This document shows positions 35,250-47,053 of a stretch of 64,000 nucleotides of DNA, piece after piece (position 1 is the first letter of the stretch; every line of letters begins with the position of its first letter). The notes beneath the pieces were generated by a model that worked only from the letters and a program-made list of their open reading frames with translations, ran no database searches and was not told where the DNA came from. Made by a program: the position numbers and the translations under genes. Origin of the DNA: Rozella allomycis CSF55 (Eukaryota > Rozellomycota); NCBI GenBank assembly GCA_000442015.1, contig KE561022.1, positions 1 to 64,000 of the forward strand. The letters are read 5' to 3'.

Positions 35250-37632
35250 ATGTCGCGAATAATTGTTAAAAATCTTCCAAAACATACGACAGAAGAATCT
35301 ATAAAGGCTAAATTTGGTTTGAAAGGAGATATAACAGATATAAAGATGATGAAGACATCCAGCGGTGTTTTCCGCAGATTTGCGTTTATCGGATTTAAAA
35401 CAGAGGAACAAGCGAAAAATTCTGCTGAATATTTCAACAATACATTTATCGACACTTCTAAAATATCTGTAGAAGTTGCCAAGCCTGTAAGAAATTTCTT
35501 TTGCATTGAAAATAGATCGGATCCCAGGATTTGAATAGACCTTGGAGCAAATATTCCAAAAAGCCGGAAGAAGGCAAAGAAAAAGATAAAGAAAAGAAAG
35601 AAGACAAGAAGAAAGATATAAAGAAACAATTTAATGATTTGCTGAATTTGGAACAAGATGGAAAGTTGCAAGAATTTATTAATGTGATGAAGCCAAATGC
35701 TACTCAAAAGACATGGGCTAATGACGATGGAAACAACATTGAAATAAAGAAGAATGAAAAAGCAAGAACCAAAGGAGGAGTTACTTTTGATTCAGATTCA
35801 GAAGATGATGAAAACTATCAAGAATTTAAGTTTAAAGAAAGTGACGATGAAAGTGAGGCTGAAGTTGAAGATATAATCATTAATGAAGACTCAAAGCTGG
35901 AGAATGAGACTTTGGCCGAAGAGGGAAATGCCAACTTGAAAAAGATGTTGGCATTGGAACAGCCTAAAGAGAATAACGAGACAGATGTCATTTTGGATAC
36001 TGGAAGATTGTTTATTAGAAATCTTTCATATACATGTTCAGAGGACGAACTCAATGAGCTTTGTTCTAAATTTGGTCCAATTTCGTCAATAAATATGCCA
36101 ATAGACAAGGAAACAAAAAAGATTAAAGGATATGCGTATGTTACGTTTATGATTCCAGAGCATGCTGTTAAAGCTTACATGGAGTTGGATCATAGTATTT
36201 TCCAGGGTAGACTTCTTCATGTTATTCCTGCAAAGGAGAAAATTGTGGATGGATTACCAGTTGAGCCTAAAAACTATAAAGAAGTGAAAGAAAAAAAGTT
36301 GAAAGAAAAGGCGCAAGATAAGACAAATTGGAATTTGATGTTTATGAATGTAATGTATAGTTTAGAGTGTAAAATAGCCTGATGCAATTATGAAATGTAT
36401 CTCTAACGAGATGAAAGTGTCAAAATCTGAGCTTTTGAATCCTGAAAGTGACAATTTGGCGGTTAGAATGGCGGTGGCTGAAACTCATGTGATTAATGAA
36501 ACCAAATCATTTTTAGAACAAGTAAACAAAGAGATTAAAAATAAATAAAGAATGGAATTGATTTGTTATCGCTGGATGAAGATGCTGAAAGAAGTAACAA
36601 GGTGATAGTAGTTAAGAACATTCCCTTTGAAACCACAGTGTCTGAAATTAGACGAGTGTTTTCTAGATTTGGATCTTTGGGGAGAGTAAAATTAATTTGA
36701 TTAAATAAAAGGTATTAATCCCTCCAACTAGAACGCTTGCTATTGTAGAATTTATTGAACCAACAGAAGCGAAAAGTGCATTTAAGAATCTAGCGTATTC
36801 AAGATTTAAATCTGTTCCATTGTATTTAGAATGGGCGCCTTCTTTGATGCTGAATAAACCATTTGAAGGACATAAATTAGAAACTGAAACTGTAGAGCCA
36901 ATAGAGAACACAGAAGTGCCAAGTGGGCCTATTCAGTTGTTTTCTGTCTTCATTAAGAATTTGAACTTTAACACAACAGAAGAAACATTGAAAACTCATT
37001 TTGAATCAATTGGAAATTTGAAATCTGTGACAATCGCTAAAAAGAAAGATCTTAAGAACCCTGGCAAATGGCTATCAATGGGTTATGGATTTGCAGAGTT
37101 TTCAGATAAAGAAAGTGCCTTGAAAGCTATAAATGTTTTACAAGTAAAATCTTTTTTATTTAATAAATAGAATGTTGTGATAGATGGACATGCTATATCT
37201 CTAAAATTTTCAACTAGATCTATTAATGGATCTAACCAATCTAAAGTTATTTCAAAAACAAAAGAAAATAAAAATTGTACAAAATTGGCTGTCAAAAATG
37301 TTCCATTTGAAGCCACGCTCAGTGAAATTAAAAGTTTGTTTAAATCTTTTGGAAATATCAAAAATATTAGAATTCCAAAGAAATTTGATAGATCTCACAG
37401 GGGTTTTGCCTTTGTTGAATTTTTTTCTCATGAAGAAGCTAAAAAGGCAATGGAAGAACTTTATCACACTCACTTGTATGGAAGGCATCTCGTCTTTGAA
37501 TGGGCTGCCCAAGACGAGTCAATAGAAGACTTGAAAGAAAAGGCTAAACGCCAAATCTCCTCAATGAACGTCAAAATTCCAAACAACAAGAAAATTAAAA
37601 TGAAAGACGACGTTGAAGATGAATTTCAATAA
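35250..37632 (+). CDS. MRD1: MRD1, five-RRM pre-rRNA processing factor
   Basis: About 740 residues with five RRMs separated by acidic linkers, the MRD1/RBM19 layout. RRM1 'SRIIVKNLPKHTTEESIKAK'; RRM2 'GRLFIRNLSYTCSEDELNEL'; RRM3 'NKVIVVKNIPFETTVSEIRR'; RRM4 'SVFIKNLNFNTTEETLKTHF'; RRM5 'TKLAVKNVPFEATLSEIKSL'. Six exons joined by introns of 26-29 nt. MRD1 acts in the SSU processome on 35S pre-rRNA and U3 snoRNA. Its ATG is 28 bp from the divergent CKAP2-like ATG. Confidence 0.93.
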
Positions 37633-37686
37633 ATCATTTTTCAAATAAACTAAAATCTAATTTTGCCTAAAATTTTTGCCTAAAAT

Positions 37687-38345
37687 CTACTCTTTTTCTT
37701 TCTCTTTATTTATTAAATTCATTTCAGCATCAACATACTCTTTCATTACTTCCATTTTGCTCTTTGTTTCTATCCCCTTTTCTCTCCTTTCACTATCCTC
37801 CACAATTTTGATCATCAATTTGTCTATTTTCTTTTCTATTTCTCCCAACTGTGCCAACTTGACATCCTTTTCAACAATTGACTTGTCCATTGGTATCATC
37901 GAATAATCCTCACTCCACACTTTACTAGGATCATCTCTCTGTGCTGATGGCTTTATGTAATCAAAATTATACTATATTACTGATTGTCCATCTACAAGTT
38001 TTTCCAAATGAGAACGCAATAGTTCATCCTCTGATGACGCGCGCTCCATCTTAAATATTTCCAAATTTTAAAGCTTACAGACTCCATTCTTTGGCTTTGC
38101 TCTCTTTCTTTTTCTATTCGGTCAGCAGAAACAATATTGTTTTCACTACTTTGATAATGATACGCATTTTGATTCCTTGTACGTCGATAACTGGCTTGAT
38201 AATATGCACTATATGCTTCAGACATTACAAACGCCCCTAATAGTATCGCACCAACCACTGGTAATCCAACAGTCAGTGGATGATATTTCCTCGATAACTT
38301 TGCATACTTTATACGAGCGGGCAACTTGGATTTATATACTTCCAT
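37687..38345 (-). CDS. COX16-like cytochrome c oxidase assembly protein
   Basis: Short basic N-terminus, then 'RKYHPLTVGLPVVGAILLGA' leading into one inner-membrane segment, and a tail with 'KVWSEDYSMIPM'. This is the COX16 layout. Three exons, introns of 29 and 30 nt. The C-terminus extends with a Lys/Glu coiled coil longer than in yeast COX16, so the assignment is likely but not certain. Confidence 0.65.
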
Positions 38346-38392
38346 TTATGAATTTTCAAATAAAAACTAATAAAATGAATGAATAACTTTAT

Positions 38393-38815
38393 TTAACGTT
38401 CCTTGAAGTAGTTGAGCAAAACGTTGACAGCTTCAGATTCTTCACCAAAGTCTTTAACGACAGCACATCCACATCCAACAACCTTTTGTGGGTTTCCAGA
38501 CTTGTCAATCTTGCAGAGACCAACCCATTCACCAAGCTTCTTGGCATCAGCAACCTTGATAAGGTTAATGTTGTGTTCACGGCAAAGAGCTTCAACAAGG
38601 CGAACATAAGCTTGTTCATTGCAGGATTCAGCAAGGACACACAAGTGAGCTTGACGACGATCTAAAGCCTTGACACACTCGCGGAGACCACGGCAGAGTC
38701 CATCATTGATCAAAGCCTTTTTCAAAACTTCTTGCAAAGCTTCTTCAACAGACATTTGGCTGGATACTCCAGTTTCAGTAGCAGCAACTTCCACAACATC
38801 TCCTTCTGTAGTCAT
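38393..38815 (-). CDS. RPS12: 40S ribosomal protein eS12
   Basis: Single exon, 140 residues, L7Ae-like fold: '[20 protein letters not shown]', '[20 protein letters not shown]', '[20 protein letters not shown]' and '[18 protein letters not shown]' are near-invariant in eS12. Confidence 0.96.
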   Translation of the reverse strand: MTTEGDVVEVAATETGVSSQMSVEEALQEVLKKALINDGLCRGLRECVKALDRRQAHLCVLAESCNEQAYVRLVEALCREHNINLIKVADAKKLGEWVGLCKIDKSGNPQKVVGCGCAVVKDFGEESEAVNVLLNYFKER

Positions 38816-38891
38816 TTTAACAGACGTCCTTAATGTGGGATACCAGGGGTACTAGGAAAAAATTTAGAATTTATTTCCCGAAATTTCAGAA

Positions 38892-39044
38892 ATGATTTCC
38901 GAAAAACATTTATGTGAAACTCCTCATTCAATGCAAGAAATAAATCTATCAACTTCAAGAAGAATCTGGGAAGGAATTTGGAGAAGTGGGACTAATTCGT
39001 ATTATTCCAGTTATTATGGAAAATTTATCATGGAGTATATTTAA
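38892..39044 (+). CDS. Small ORF (50 codons), uncertain
   Basis: ATG 76 bp from the divergent eS12 start; reads MISEKHLCETPHS.. and has a Trp/Tyr-rich middle (RRIWEGIWRSGTNSYYSSYY). It stops at 39044, just before the N at 39055, so a longer gene may be truncated by the join. No family recognised. Confidence 0.35.
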   Translation: MISEKHLCETPHSMQEINLSTSRRIWEGIWRSGTNSYYSSYYGKFIMEYI

Positions 39045-39075
39045 CTAATAAAAGNGTTATAAGTGCTAAGTTTAT

Positions 39076-39919
39076 TTAACGACCAAGGACTGGAAAAGCA
39101 CTCATATCTTTAATGTCAACAGGCTTTTGTTTGTTATACTTTGGCTTTTCCTCACGAGTATTTTTACGGGGAGTGCGGGTTTGAATATCGATTTCAATAA
39201 ATTGCTTTGCTGCCTTGGCTTTGGTTTTTCTAGCCTTTGTTTTTTCTTCAGTTGCAAGGAAAACTTCATCTTCTCTTTCGAAAACTACAGCATCTTTCCA
39301 CTTTGGATCAAATTTTCCATCGTTAGCCTTTCTTGGTGGTGGCAAAGCAACGTTGACTTTTTGTTTCTCTGCGTAGTATTCGTCAATGGTCTTCTTTGGT
39401 GGCTCTTCAACTTTTGGTTCCTCTGGGATTTCTGGTTCAGGAGTTTGAACGTTTTCTTCTTGAGGAATTCTATGATATAAATAATATATTCTTACTGCTC
39501 TTGGGTTTCTTCAACAGTCTTACCCCAGTTTCCTCTTCCAGCACCTTCTTTCTTTTGTTCAGATCTTCCGGTACCACTACGACGGTCAAAATCACGTCCT
39601 CTAAAACCTCCTCTACCTCTTTTGCTTCCTTTTGGATGCATTTCCTTCTGAGGTTGCTCAGAGAAATCCACATTGCGGTGGTCACGGGAATCGCGTTCTA
39701 CTGGTCGGCGAACTTTTAAAAAACAGCAAAATCCTTACTTCCACCACGGCCTCCTCTAGAAGGATAGTCGTTACGACGACGTTGTTCCGGTTTGCCTGAC
39801 TTGTCAGTTCGGGAAACTGGCTTCTTTTCACTTACAATTTCTTTCTTTTGGATTGGAGCAGCTACTTCTGGCTCTTCGTCTAAAAGAGCAAAGGGATTTT
39901 TGGAAATAACTTCAGTCAT
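39076..39919 (-). CDS. SERBP1/HABP4/Stm1-family ribosome-binding protein
   Basis: ATG 39919 (MTEVISKNPFALLDEEPE) begins the conserved N-terminal motif. RGG/RG-rich segments follow ('SRGGRGGSKD', 'RGRGGFRGRDFDRRSGTGRS'), then 'GAGRGNWGKTVEETQEQ' and 'KTIDEYYAEK', diagnostic of the HABP4/PAI-RBP1 family. Two 26-nt introns. These proteins occupy the mRNA channel of idle ribosomes. Confidence 0.88.
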
Positions 39920-40209
39920 AAAAGAAAATGAACCCTGGAAAGTTCTTTTAAGGAATTTTCTAGTTTCACAAAAATGTTGTCTTTTGAATAAATAGGCAAA
40001 GTTTCTACAAAATTTTAATCCATACATTTATTATAACATTTATTCCTTGTTGAAAACTATTGCTTATAATGTTCGTAACCTTCACATTAGAAAGTAATTT
40101 AAGCATCGGTAAAATACAAACTGAATGACTTTCAGCTTTGATTTCTTGCTATAAATAGTTATTAAATACAGTATACCAACTTAGCCACGTTTTAAGTAGT
40201 GGCTTAGAA

Positions 40210-41466
40210 ATGACGATGTCATTAAAGCGGTTTTATGAATTCGCTCGACCACGTTTCCAGAATTTCAAAATTCAATTTATGCGTTATCAACTGGCACGGT
40301 TCTCTCTAGCGACCTTTACTGCATCTACGTTGTTCGGCTTTCATTCACCATGGGATAGTTTCGTGGATGCAGAAAAGACTGTACCTTCTGAACCTCAGGG
40401 CGACATTAATATATGTCCCAAAGAAATGTCGTCTTTTTTCTCTAACCCCATGGTAAGGAATATATTATCTTTTTGTTAGTGCAAACTGAATTCCAGTGTT
40501 TACGATGAACATCAAGAATCCAAATTTAGATTGGTTTTTTCTATTGGTTGTAAGGGGAAAAAAGAAAAGAATGTCAATGAAAAGCCGATCCAGTCATGTG
40601 GTAACTGTGGGGAAGATGCTTACTTTTTCACGAACAAGGAGTCATTTATTTCTTTAGGTGTTGCTGACGGTGTTGGAGGTTGGGTGAATCAAGGAGTAGA
40701 CCCGTCTGCTTTATCAAAAAAAGTTATGGAAGGTGCGAAGAATGCGTTAAATAAAGAGTATGTTAGCCCTAAAGAGGCTTTGTCCATATCCTTTAAAGAA
40801 GCAGAAAAATCAAGAGATACAAATCCAGGAGGCACCACTGCTTGCATTATAAGCTTGGATAAGAAGAAAGGGTTATTATCAGCAGCGAATTTAGGAGACT
40901 CTGGGTTTCTAATCATAAGAGACGGTACTGTCATTTTTAAGTCAAAAGAACAACAACATTTTTTCAACGCTCCGTATCAATTTTCTATCTACCCTAGTAA
41001 TATGAGGGTTACTCCAGGTTCTATACTTAATACAGCAGATGACGCCGCCGTTATGGATGGAGAGCTTCAACACGGTGACATCATTATACTCGCATCCGAT
41101 GGGCTTTTTGACAACATGTTTCAAGATGAAATAGTTAGTTATTCTAATTCAATTTTAGAAAGAATCTATGCAAGGTTTCCGGATTACAAAGACACTTTAA
41201 AGGAAATGTATCAATCTCAAGAAAAGATAATACCACAAATGAATCCTTCAATTTTAGACTTTGTTCAAGAAACGATGCACGACTTTGCTAAGGGACTAAC
41301 AGAAGAGTCCGCAAAGCTTTCGTTTAATATGTATAGAAAAAGTCCGTTTGCTGTGAACGCAAGACGGATTGGATATGATTTCATGGGTGGAAAAGTTGAT
41401 GACATAACAATACTTGTGGGCTACGTTGTTGGCGAAGATTTGACTTTAAATAAATCTAGACTTTAA
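40210..41466 (+). CDS. PTC7: Mitochondrial PP2C phosphatase (PTC7/PPTC7 family)
   Basis: Two exons, intron 40453-40479 (27 nt). Basic N-terminus suited to mitochondrial import. PP2C metal and catalytic motifs: 'GEDAYFF', 'GVADGVGGW', 'GGTTACIISL', 'NLGDSGFLIIRDG', 'ILASDGLFDNM' and 'GKVDDITILVGYVV'. PTC7 dephosphorylates mitochondrial proteins including Coq7 and import factors. 393 residues, normal length. Confidence 0.92.
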
Positions 41467-41946
41467 TTTTTCATTAATTGTTAGGCAAAATAAACCAAAA
41501 AATNGCTAATTAAAAAAAATCATTATCTTTATATTTTTGAAAAGAGGCGGGTCTACGTCCTAAAATATATTGATTATTGAATATTTTTCTAGTATAAGTA
41601 TTCTACACTGAGAGGAATTTTGTCTTAATTTTTCTTTCGAACTTGTGCGCTTTCTTGTTATTTTCAACATTGCTCGATTCCGCAATTTAATTCCTAGTTG
41701 AGCTGGTTTGAGTATTCAAATCTAATAGACCCGAATCCTCAAGCTCTTAAGTCTTGTTACTGGGCCAAGTCATGATTTTCTGTTTGAATGTAGCTAGCAA
41801 TTTAGCATTAGCTTATTTTAAAACAATGGGACACCAGATATAACATAAAATTTATATTTTTTATATTTATAGTTTATTTTATCACATTGGCCATTGCAAA
41901 ATAGAATTTTGCTTAAACTTCCCTACTTGTGTTAAACAGCAAACTT
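41467..41946. other. Intergenic region with an assembly N
   Basis: About 480 bp, AT-rich, no open frame of note on either strand. N at 41504. Nothing recognised. Confidence 0.6.
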
Positions 41947-42207
41947 TTAACAATTCCTAAATTCTACATTATCTTCACCAAAAAACTGAGTCGCCGAATG
42001 CTCTTGGCCTAAATCTACTCTAGGATCTCCGAGCAAAAGTTTGACAACATCTGCATGGCCTTCTTCTGAAGCACGCCGAATACAATAATCGCCTTGTGCA
42101 CTTGGATCAACTCTAGGATCTCCAAGCAAAAGTTTGACAACATCTGCATGGCCTTTTTCTGAAGCACGGCGAATGGAGAAATTGTCGTATGCACTTGGAT
42201 CAACTCT
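41947..42207 (-). pseudogene. Ankyrin-repeat gene fragment (3' end), cut at an assembly join
   Basis: Encodes two to three 33-residue ankyrin repeats of the DPRVDPSA type ('RRASEKGHADVVKLLLGDPR') and a C-terminus ending '..GEDNVEFRNC'. Its upstream part is replaced at the N (42208) by unrelated sequence. Almost the same repeat, including identical bases around 'tcgtatgcacttggatcaactct', occurs in the F-box/ankyrin gene at 47054-48725, whose own 3' end is missing. The fragment is probably that gene's end or a close paralogue, and the break is most likely technical, not a true pseudogene. Confidence 0.75.
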
Positions 42208-42334
42208 NAACACATGAATTTTGTGCTGGTTTTTATATTTATGAATTAACGGAGTCACAGGCGTGTAAGTGTTAAGGCAAGCTGTATACAGTATATCGAC
42301 GTCGAGGGTCGAGGGCAATGTATAATGAAAATTC

Positions 42335-43567
42335 ATGAATAGGTATTTTTTGAGTAACGTGCCTTTTGTTGGTATTCTAGGTCCTTCACAATTTAACTTT
42401 CCTTTATCGATAGAGGAGAAACTGGAGTCTGATTTTATGACCTGTATAAAGTTTCATTCCTTAGGCCACTCGCTAGCTGCCGGATGTGCAAATGGAGATA
42501 TTTTAATTTGGGATTTGGACACCAAGAATATTGTACGAAAACTGAAAGCGCACAAGGCTGGCGTTACATGCATAGATTGGTTCAAAGATACAAAGTATAT
42601 GATCTCATCCTGTAGGAATGGTCAGGTGTACTTGTGGGATGTCGTTAGTCAACAAGCACAATTAGTATTTGAAGAATCAGGGAAGGTACTGGTAGCAGCT
42701 CGATTTCATCCACATGACAAAAATACGTGTTTGGTTATACCAATGAATTCTTCACCTTTAATCATAAAGAATGGTATTTCAAAAGAGATTATTCGTGTAT
42801 TTGACGCTGAATTTTCCGACGCATCATTTATGAATGATGGCGCTATGTTGGTTTACGGCGATTCTAGCGGAAAGCTTTTGCTTCTTGACATCGAAAACGA
42901 CAAATTGATCTGTGAAGCCGAAAACTTTGCTTCTCCTATATATCAAATAGTGGTGAAACAAAAGTATTGTTTATTTGCATGTAAAAATAGGAATGTGATC
43001 GTGAATTATGCGGACCGTTCTGTTCGTATGTACACGATAGATTTCGTATCTGGGACAATCAACCTTATACATAAGTTGCAAGATTTGGTAGATCGCCCTC
43101 TGTGGAGCAGAATAGCATTCAGCGGCGATGAAGAATACATATTGGGCGGAACAAATAACAAATCTATACACAACATATATGTTTGGTCAAAGCATTCCGG
43201 AACACTTTTCAAAATGCTTGAAGGTCCGAGAGAGGGTTTGATAGACCTCAATTTTCACCCATACCGACCAATAATAGCGTCATTATCAGCCTACGGTGTA
43301 ATTTTTCTGTGGAAAGGGAGCATTGATGAAAACTGGTCTGCATATGCTTCTAATTTTCAAGAATTGCAGGATAACGAAGAATATGAAGAAAGGGAAGATG
43401 AATTCGATATAGTACATTAATAGCATACCGTTTTTAAGGTTTCTAATGGCGATGAAAACGAGGTCTCAATGAGCAAAGATGATGAGTGGGTTGATTGTTT
43501 TTCTTTTGAAGATAGTACGGAAAAGTTGCTTTACATACCAATTTATGAATTTGATCCCTTAATTTAG
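42335..43567 (+). CDS. RBBP5: RBBP5/Swd1, WD40 subunit of COMPASS/MLL H3K4 methyltransferase
   Basis: WD40 protein: 'HSLAAGCANGDILIWDLDT', 'ISSCRNGQVYLWDVVS', 'NIYVWSKHSGTLFKMLEG', and the C-terminal hinge 'ENWSAYASNFQELQDNEEYE' then 'EREDEFDI', which binds Ash2L. A 27-nt intron just after 'DEFDI' leads to a second exon ending '..IYEFDPLI' at 43567. The start at 42335 is the first ATG; it overlaps a minus-strand ATG in the same CATG, which is probably meaningless. Confidence 0.92.
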
Positions 43568-43690
43568 AATAAACTTGCCAAAATTTTTAAATGTATATTT
43601 TTGAACAAGTTTTTTTCAATAACAGCCAGCTACCTATCGCTGACGGATTCAATACAAAAGATACTTCATTGCGGTTGCGCCACATTTCGT

Positions 43691-45034
43691 ATGCCGACAA
43701 TTGTAGTGCAGGACAAAGCTGTTATAAAATCTGCTGTAAGTCCCAATTTTCAGGTATCGAAAGTATACATAAAAATTAACGTAAGATATTTACAGCTACC
43801 ATAGTCAAACTTTACCACTCTAAGGGGAAATCCTGGCTTTATCAAGATATACTAGGTGCTGTTGTTATTGCTCGGGATATAAAATCCAACATACCTTTCT
43901 TTAAAATAGTGGATTTGAAGGTTCGCGCAATTATATTAATGTAAAAGACAAATAAGGTCGTATGGGAACATGAAATATATCCGGAAATTGATTACGTTCA
44001 AGATAGGCCATATTTTCATTCATTCTCTGGAGACGTAAGCATATCATCGACTGTTTTTCAGGAATTCATGATAGGTTTCTTGTTTGCAGAAGAAGTTGAG
44101 GCGATTCAATTTTATCATATTTTCAAAAAGAAAGTTGACCCAATAATAAAACCTTCAACCGCACCCATCTCGGCTGCTCATTCCCAATCAACTCCGAATT
44201 TAGCCTATGCATCGCCCTCACCTAAAATAGAGAAAAAAAGTATCTTTAGTGGATTTAGAAAAGAAAAGAAGAAGAAAATATCAAAGGCAGATATCTCAGG
44301 TCCAACAGACTTTAGACACGTTGGCCATGTTGGATTCGACCCGGTTAATGGATTCAACATACAAAACATTCCTGCAGAATGGAAAAAGGTGTTCGAAAAG
44401 GCTGGAGTTACAAAAGTAAATACTACAACTTTTCTCGATAGGAACAATTGGAGGACGAACAAACGGCTCAATTCATATTTGACTTCGTTCAGAAAAAAGG
44501 TGGTATTAAAGCTGCAAAAACAGAAGTCCAAGTCAATAGCTCTACTGAAGAGTTGCAAAAGTCCAGGGAACCTCCAGCGGTGCCAAGTAACTCTAAATTT
44601 CTCTTTCAACAGGCCGAAGAGCACCACCACCTGTTCCGCCTAGCAGAAGAAGAAATAATGATATGCCACAGGTTGATCAGAGACCTCAAACAAATTTTGT
44701 TCCACCACCACCGCCTATGCCAAACAATTCCTTGGTTCCTCCAGCTCCTCCAGTAATTCCAATGGCATCAAAGGAAGAAATCGCACCATCACCACCTAAG
44801 CCCAAGTCCAACAATGTTCCAGTTATTCCTGACGCGAGAGCTGAACTTTTAAATAGCATTCGAAGTGCTGGATTGAATTCTTTGAAAAAGGCTCAACCAG
44901 TCGAATCCCCTCCGCCATCAACAGACGATGAAGATTTGATGGCGAGTTTGCTAGCTAAAGCTTTAGCAAATAGAAATAGGCATATGGCCCATTCGGACTC
45001 TGAAGACGAATCAGATGAAGACAGTGAATGGTGA
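43691..45034 (+). CDS. WASP/Las17, Arp2/3 activator
   Basis: WH1 domain ('TIVKLYHSKGKSWLYQDILG', 'VVWEHEIYPEIDYVQDRPYF', 'HSFSGDEFMIGFLFAEEVEA'), basic region, CRIB-like 'ISGPTDFRHVGHVGFDPVNG', a proline-rich segment ('RRAPPPVPPS'), a WH2 motif 'RAELLNSIRSAGLNSLKK' and an acidic tail ending in Trp. The 26-nt introns at about 44417 and 44589 are clear. The first junction (between 'VIKSA' and 'TIVKLYH') is not resolved in frame, so the start is provisional. Confidence 0.88.
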
Positions 45035-45145
45035 TTACTGAGTAAATATTTTTTTCAATTTCCCTAATGGACTTTCTATTTTAAACAAAAAATGCAATTT
45101 ATATTAATTAATACACAAAGAGAATTAAAAACATTTTAACAAAAT

Positions 45146-45583
45146 TTATACACCCATTCTCTTATTTCGTGATGAATAATCTTTCCTTGAGACAACCAAA
45201 CCCTTTCCTTTAATAGCCCCTCTATAAACTAATTCTATCAAGTCTATCATTTCTTGTTTATTATCTAAAGCCCAGTTAATCTTATTGTTATTCCCTGTGC
45301 CCAGATCAACCATGACATGTTTATTCCTAAAAAAGAACATTACAGTGCACGGGTCATACAGCTCATACATCTTATTAAAATCAGGAACTTCGGTAATGTC
45401 TACCAAATACACCACAGCGAAATTCTTGACCTTGTCTGCAATCGAATACAATACTTCGTCCATTATCATACACTCGGGGTCCCAGTCATGTCCGAATCGG
45501 ATAACAACAACGCGATCTTCTTCAGATAATATAGCCTGATCAACTTGCCAGCCGTTAGTCAAATGTGGAAGAAAGAAAGCCAT
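45146..45583 (-). CDS. DIB1: U5 snRNP 15-kDa protein Dim1/DIB1 (TXNL4A)
   Basis: Single exon, 145 residues, thioredoxin fold: 'LPHLTNGWQVDQAILSEEDR', 'VVVIRFGHDWDPECM', 'NFAVVYLVDITEVPDFNKMY' and 'MFFFRNKHVMVDLGTGNNNK'. Almost identical to animal TXNL4A, a core tri-snRNP component. Confidence 0.97.
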   Translation of the reverse strand: MAFFLPHLTNGWQVDQAILSEEDRVVVIRFGHDWDPECMIMDEVLYSIADKVKNFAVVYLVDITEVPDFNKMYELYDPCTVMFFFRNKHVMVDLGTGNNNKINWALDNKQEMIDLIELVYRGAIKGKGLVVSRKDYSSRNKRMGV

Positions 45584-45622
45584 AATCCTTTCCAGTGGCT
45601 CAGTCGTTGTTGAGCATTCAAA

Positions 45623-46053
45623 ATGGCCATGTCACAGCGCTCGCGAGTAATATTATAATTTTAAAACAATAGGGGCGATTACCTCCAGACGCCAACAGAA
45701 TTCTTTTTGTCAGGTACCATTTTTCTCATGTTTCAAGTAGAAATTTGCCTTTTAAAATATCCGCAGAAGAAACTTACGACCTTTTTGGCAAATATGGTGC
45801 TATTAGACAAATTCGTGTGGGAACAGACAAGGAAACTAGGGGAACGGCCTTTGTAGTTTACGAGGACATATACGATGCCAAAAATGCGTGTGATCATTTA
45901 TCAGGATTTAATGTTTTGGGAAGATATCTTATAGTTTTATACTTTAACCCCAATAAGATGTCCAAGAAGATGTCAGCGGAAAAGAAAAAAGAGGAATTGG
46001 AGGCATTGAAACAGAAATTTGGACTTGGAACGGTTGGAAATGTTGCACAATAA
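45623..46053 (+). CDS. SF3B6: SF3B6/p14, branch-point-contacting SF3b subunit
   Basis: Tiny first exon (MAMSQRSR), intron 45647-45672 (26 nt), exon '[11 protein letters not shown]', intron 45714-45740 (27 nt), then the RRM '[20 protein letters not shown]', '[20 protein letters not shown]', '[20 protein letters not shown]'. Matches SF3B14/p14. It starts 39 bp from DIB1 on the other strand, pairing two spliceosome genes on one bidirectional promoter. Confidence 0.95.
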
Positions 46054-46152
46054 ATATTAACCTTGTAATGGCTTAAAGTGGACATGACTTTTTATTGTTG
46101 AAAGATCTAGGTTAGATTACCAATTCTTTTCAGCACCCTGGCTTCCTTCCCA

Positions 46153-47052
46153 ATGTGGATTTTTTTGCATATTCTGGTGTTACTAGTAGCAAGCAGTTTT
46201 CAGGTGTATATACCTCCGCATGTCGAATACCAGATAAAATCAGTGGAGAGTTTTGAGACGATCCAGAGAAATCTACTAGACGAGATCCTGTCATACATGG
46301 ATGGCAACCTTGTTTTACAATCTGTATACTCTGATTCCCCCTTTACCAACACGTACAAGGCATCTTTGAAGAAACTTTTCCGTTGCTTGCGCGGATCTCC
46401 ATATGATTATGTGTCAAGCGACCGGCGATACCACTTTATCGTGCCTGTTGAAAAATTCAAGCAAGATTGTCTCGAATCTGAATTTGCGACTGAATTTGAA
46501 TTGAATTCTTTATCACAAGTTTTAGATTTTGTCAAGATGTCTGTTGAAATCAAATCGTCTGACCCGAGTGAATTTTTTGACACTGAGATTTTCAAGGTGT
46601 TGGGGAAGCGCTTGAAATTGTATCTTTCGTTTAAAACTGATGTGTTTAAATTAAATGAGCTAAATTTTGAAAGTGTTCAAGTGGACATCAACTCTTCGAG
46701 GAAAATGCTACTAATAACGCCACTTTGCTTACTTGCGAAACATTCATCGACAAGCTTAAAGTACATTGAGTTAGGATCCAAGAAGCCGGAATCGTATCCA
46801 CAATTAATGAAAGCGAAAAAATATATTATCAAAGGCGCGGATCGATATTTGCATTACTTGTGTATATTCAGTGTGAGAGACTTTTTGATCCAGTCGTTTC
46901 CCGACTTGAAGTCATTCTCTTTTTCTAATGCAAGTTTAATGAGCCACGTTGACAACTTGCAGCTATTTTTGAATCGGCATCGGAGAAGTTTAAGGGCACT
47001 TGATTTGAGCTATTCTGATTTTGGCGATGATGGGTTAATAAAAATCAGCAGT
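46153..47052 (+). CDS. Leucine-rich-repeat protein, 5' part (cut at an assembly join)
   Basis: Starts with a hydrophobic leader (MWIFLHILVLLVASSFQVYI), then a segment with 'LLDEILSYMDGN' that is F-box-like, then irregular helices, and ends in LRR sequence 'SLRALDLSYSDFGDDGLIKI' at the N (47053). Style, codon use and orientation match the headless LRR fragment at 57043-57908, which begins directly after another N; the two may be halves of one gene or of paralogues. Confidence 0.65.
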
Positions 47053-47053
47053 N

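Noticed and set aside
35045-35707. 220-codon minus-strand ORF opposite MRD1
   Set aside because: Its upstream half is antisense to MRD1 exon 1-2; the real minus-strand gene starts at 35221 and splices within the first exon.
42209-42336. Minus-strand ORF start at 42336 sharing CATG with the RBBP5 ATG, apparently fused to ankyrin repeats
   Set aside because: The fusion crosses the N at 42208, and the 42 residues before it show no family features; it is most likely a shadow of the RBBP5 promoter region created by the join.
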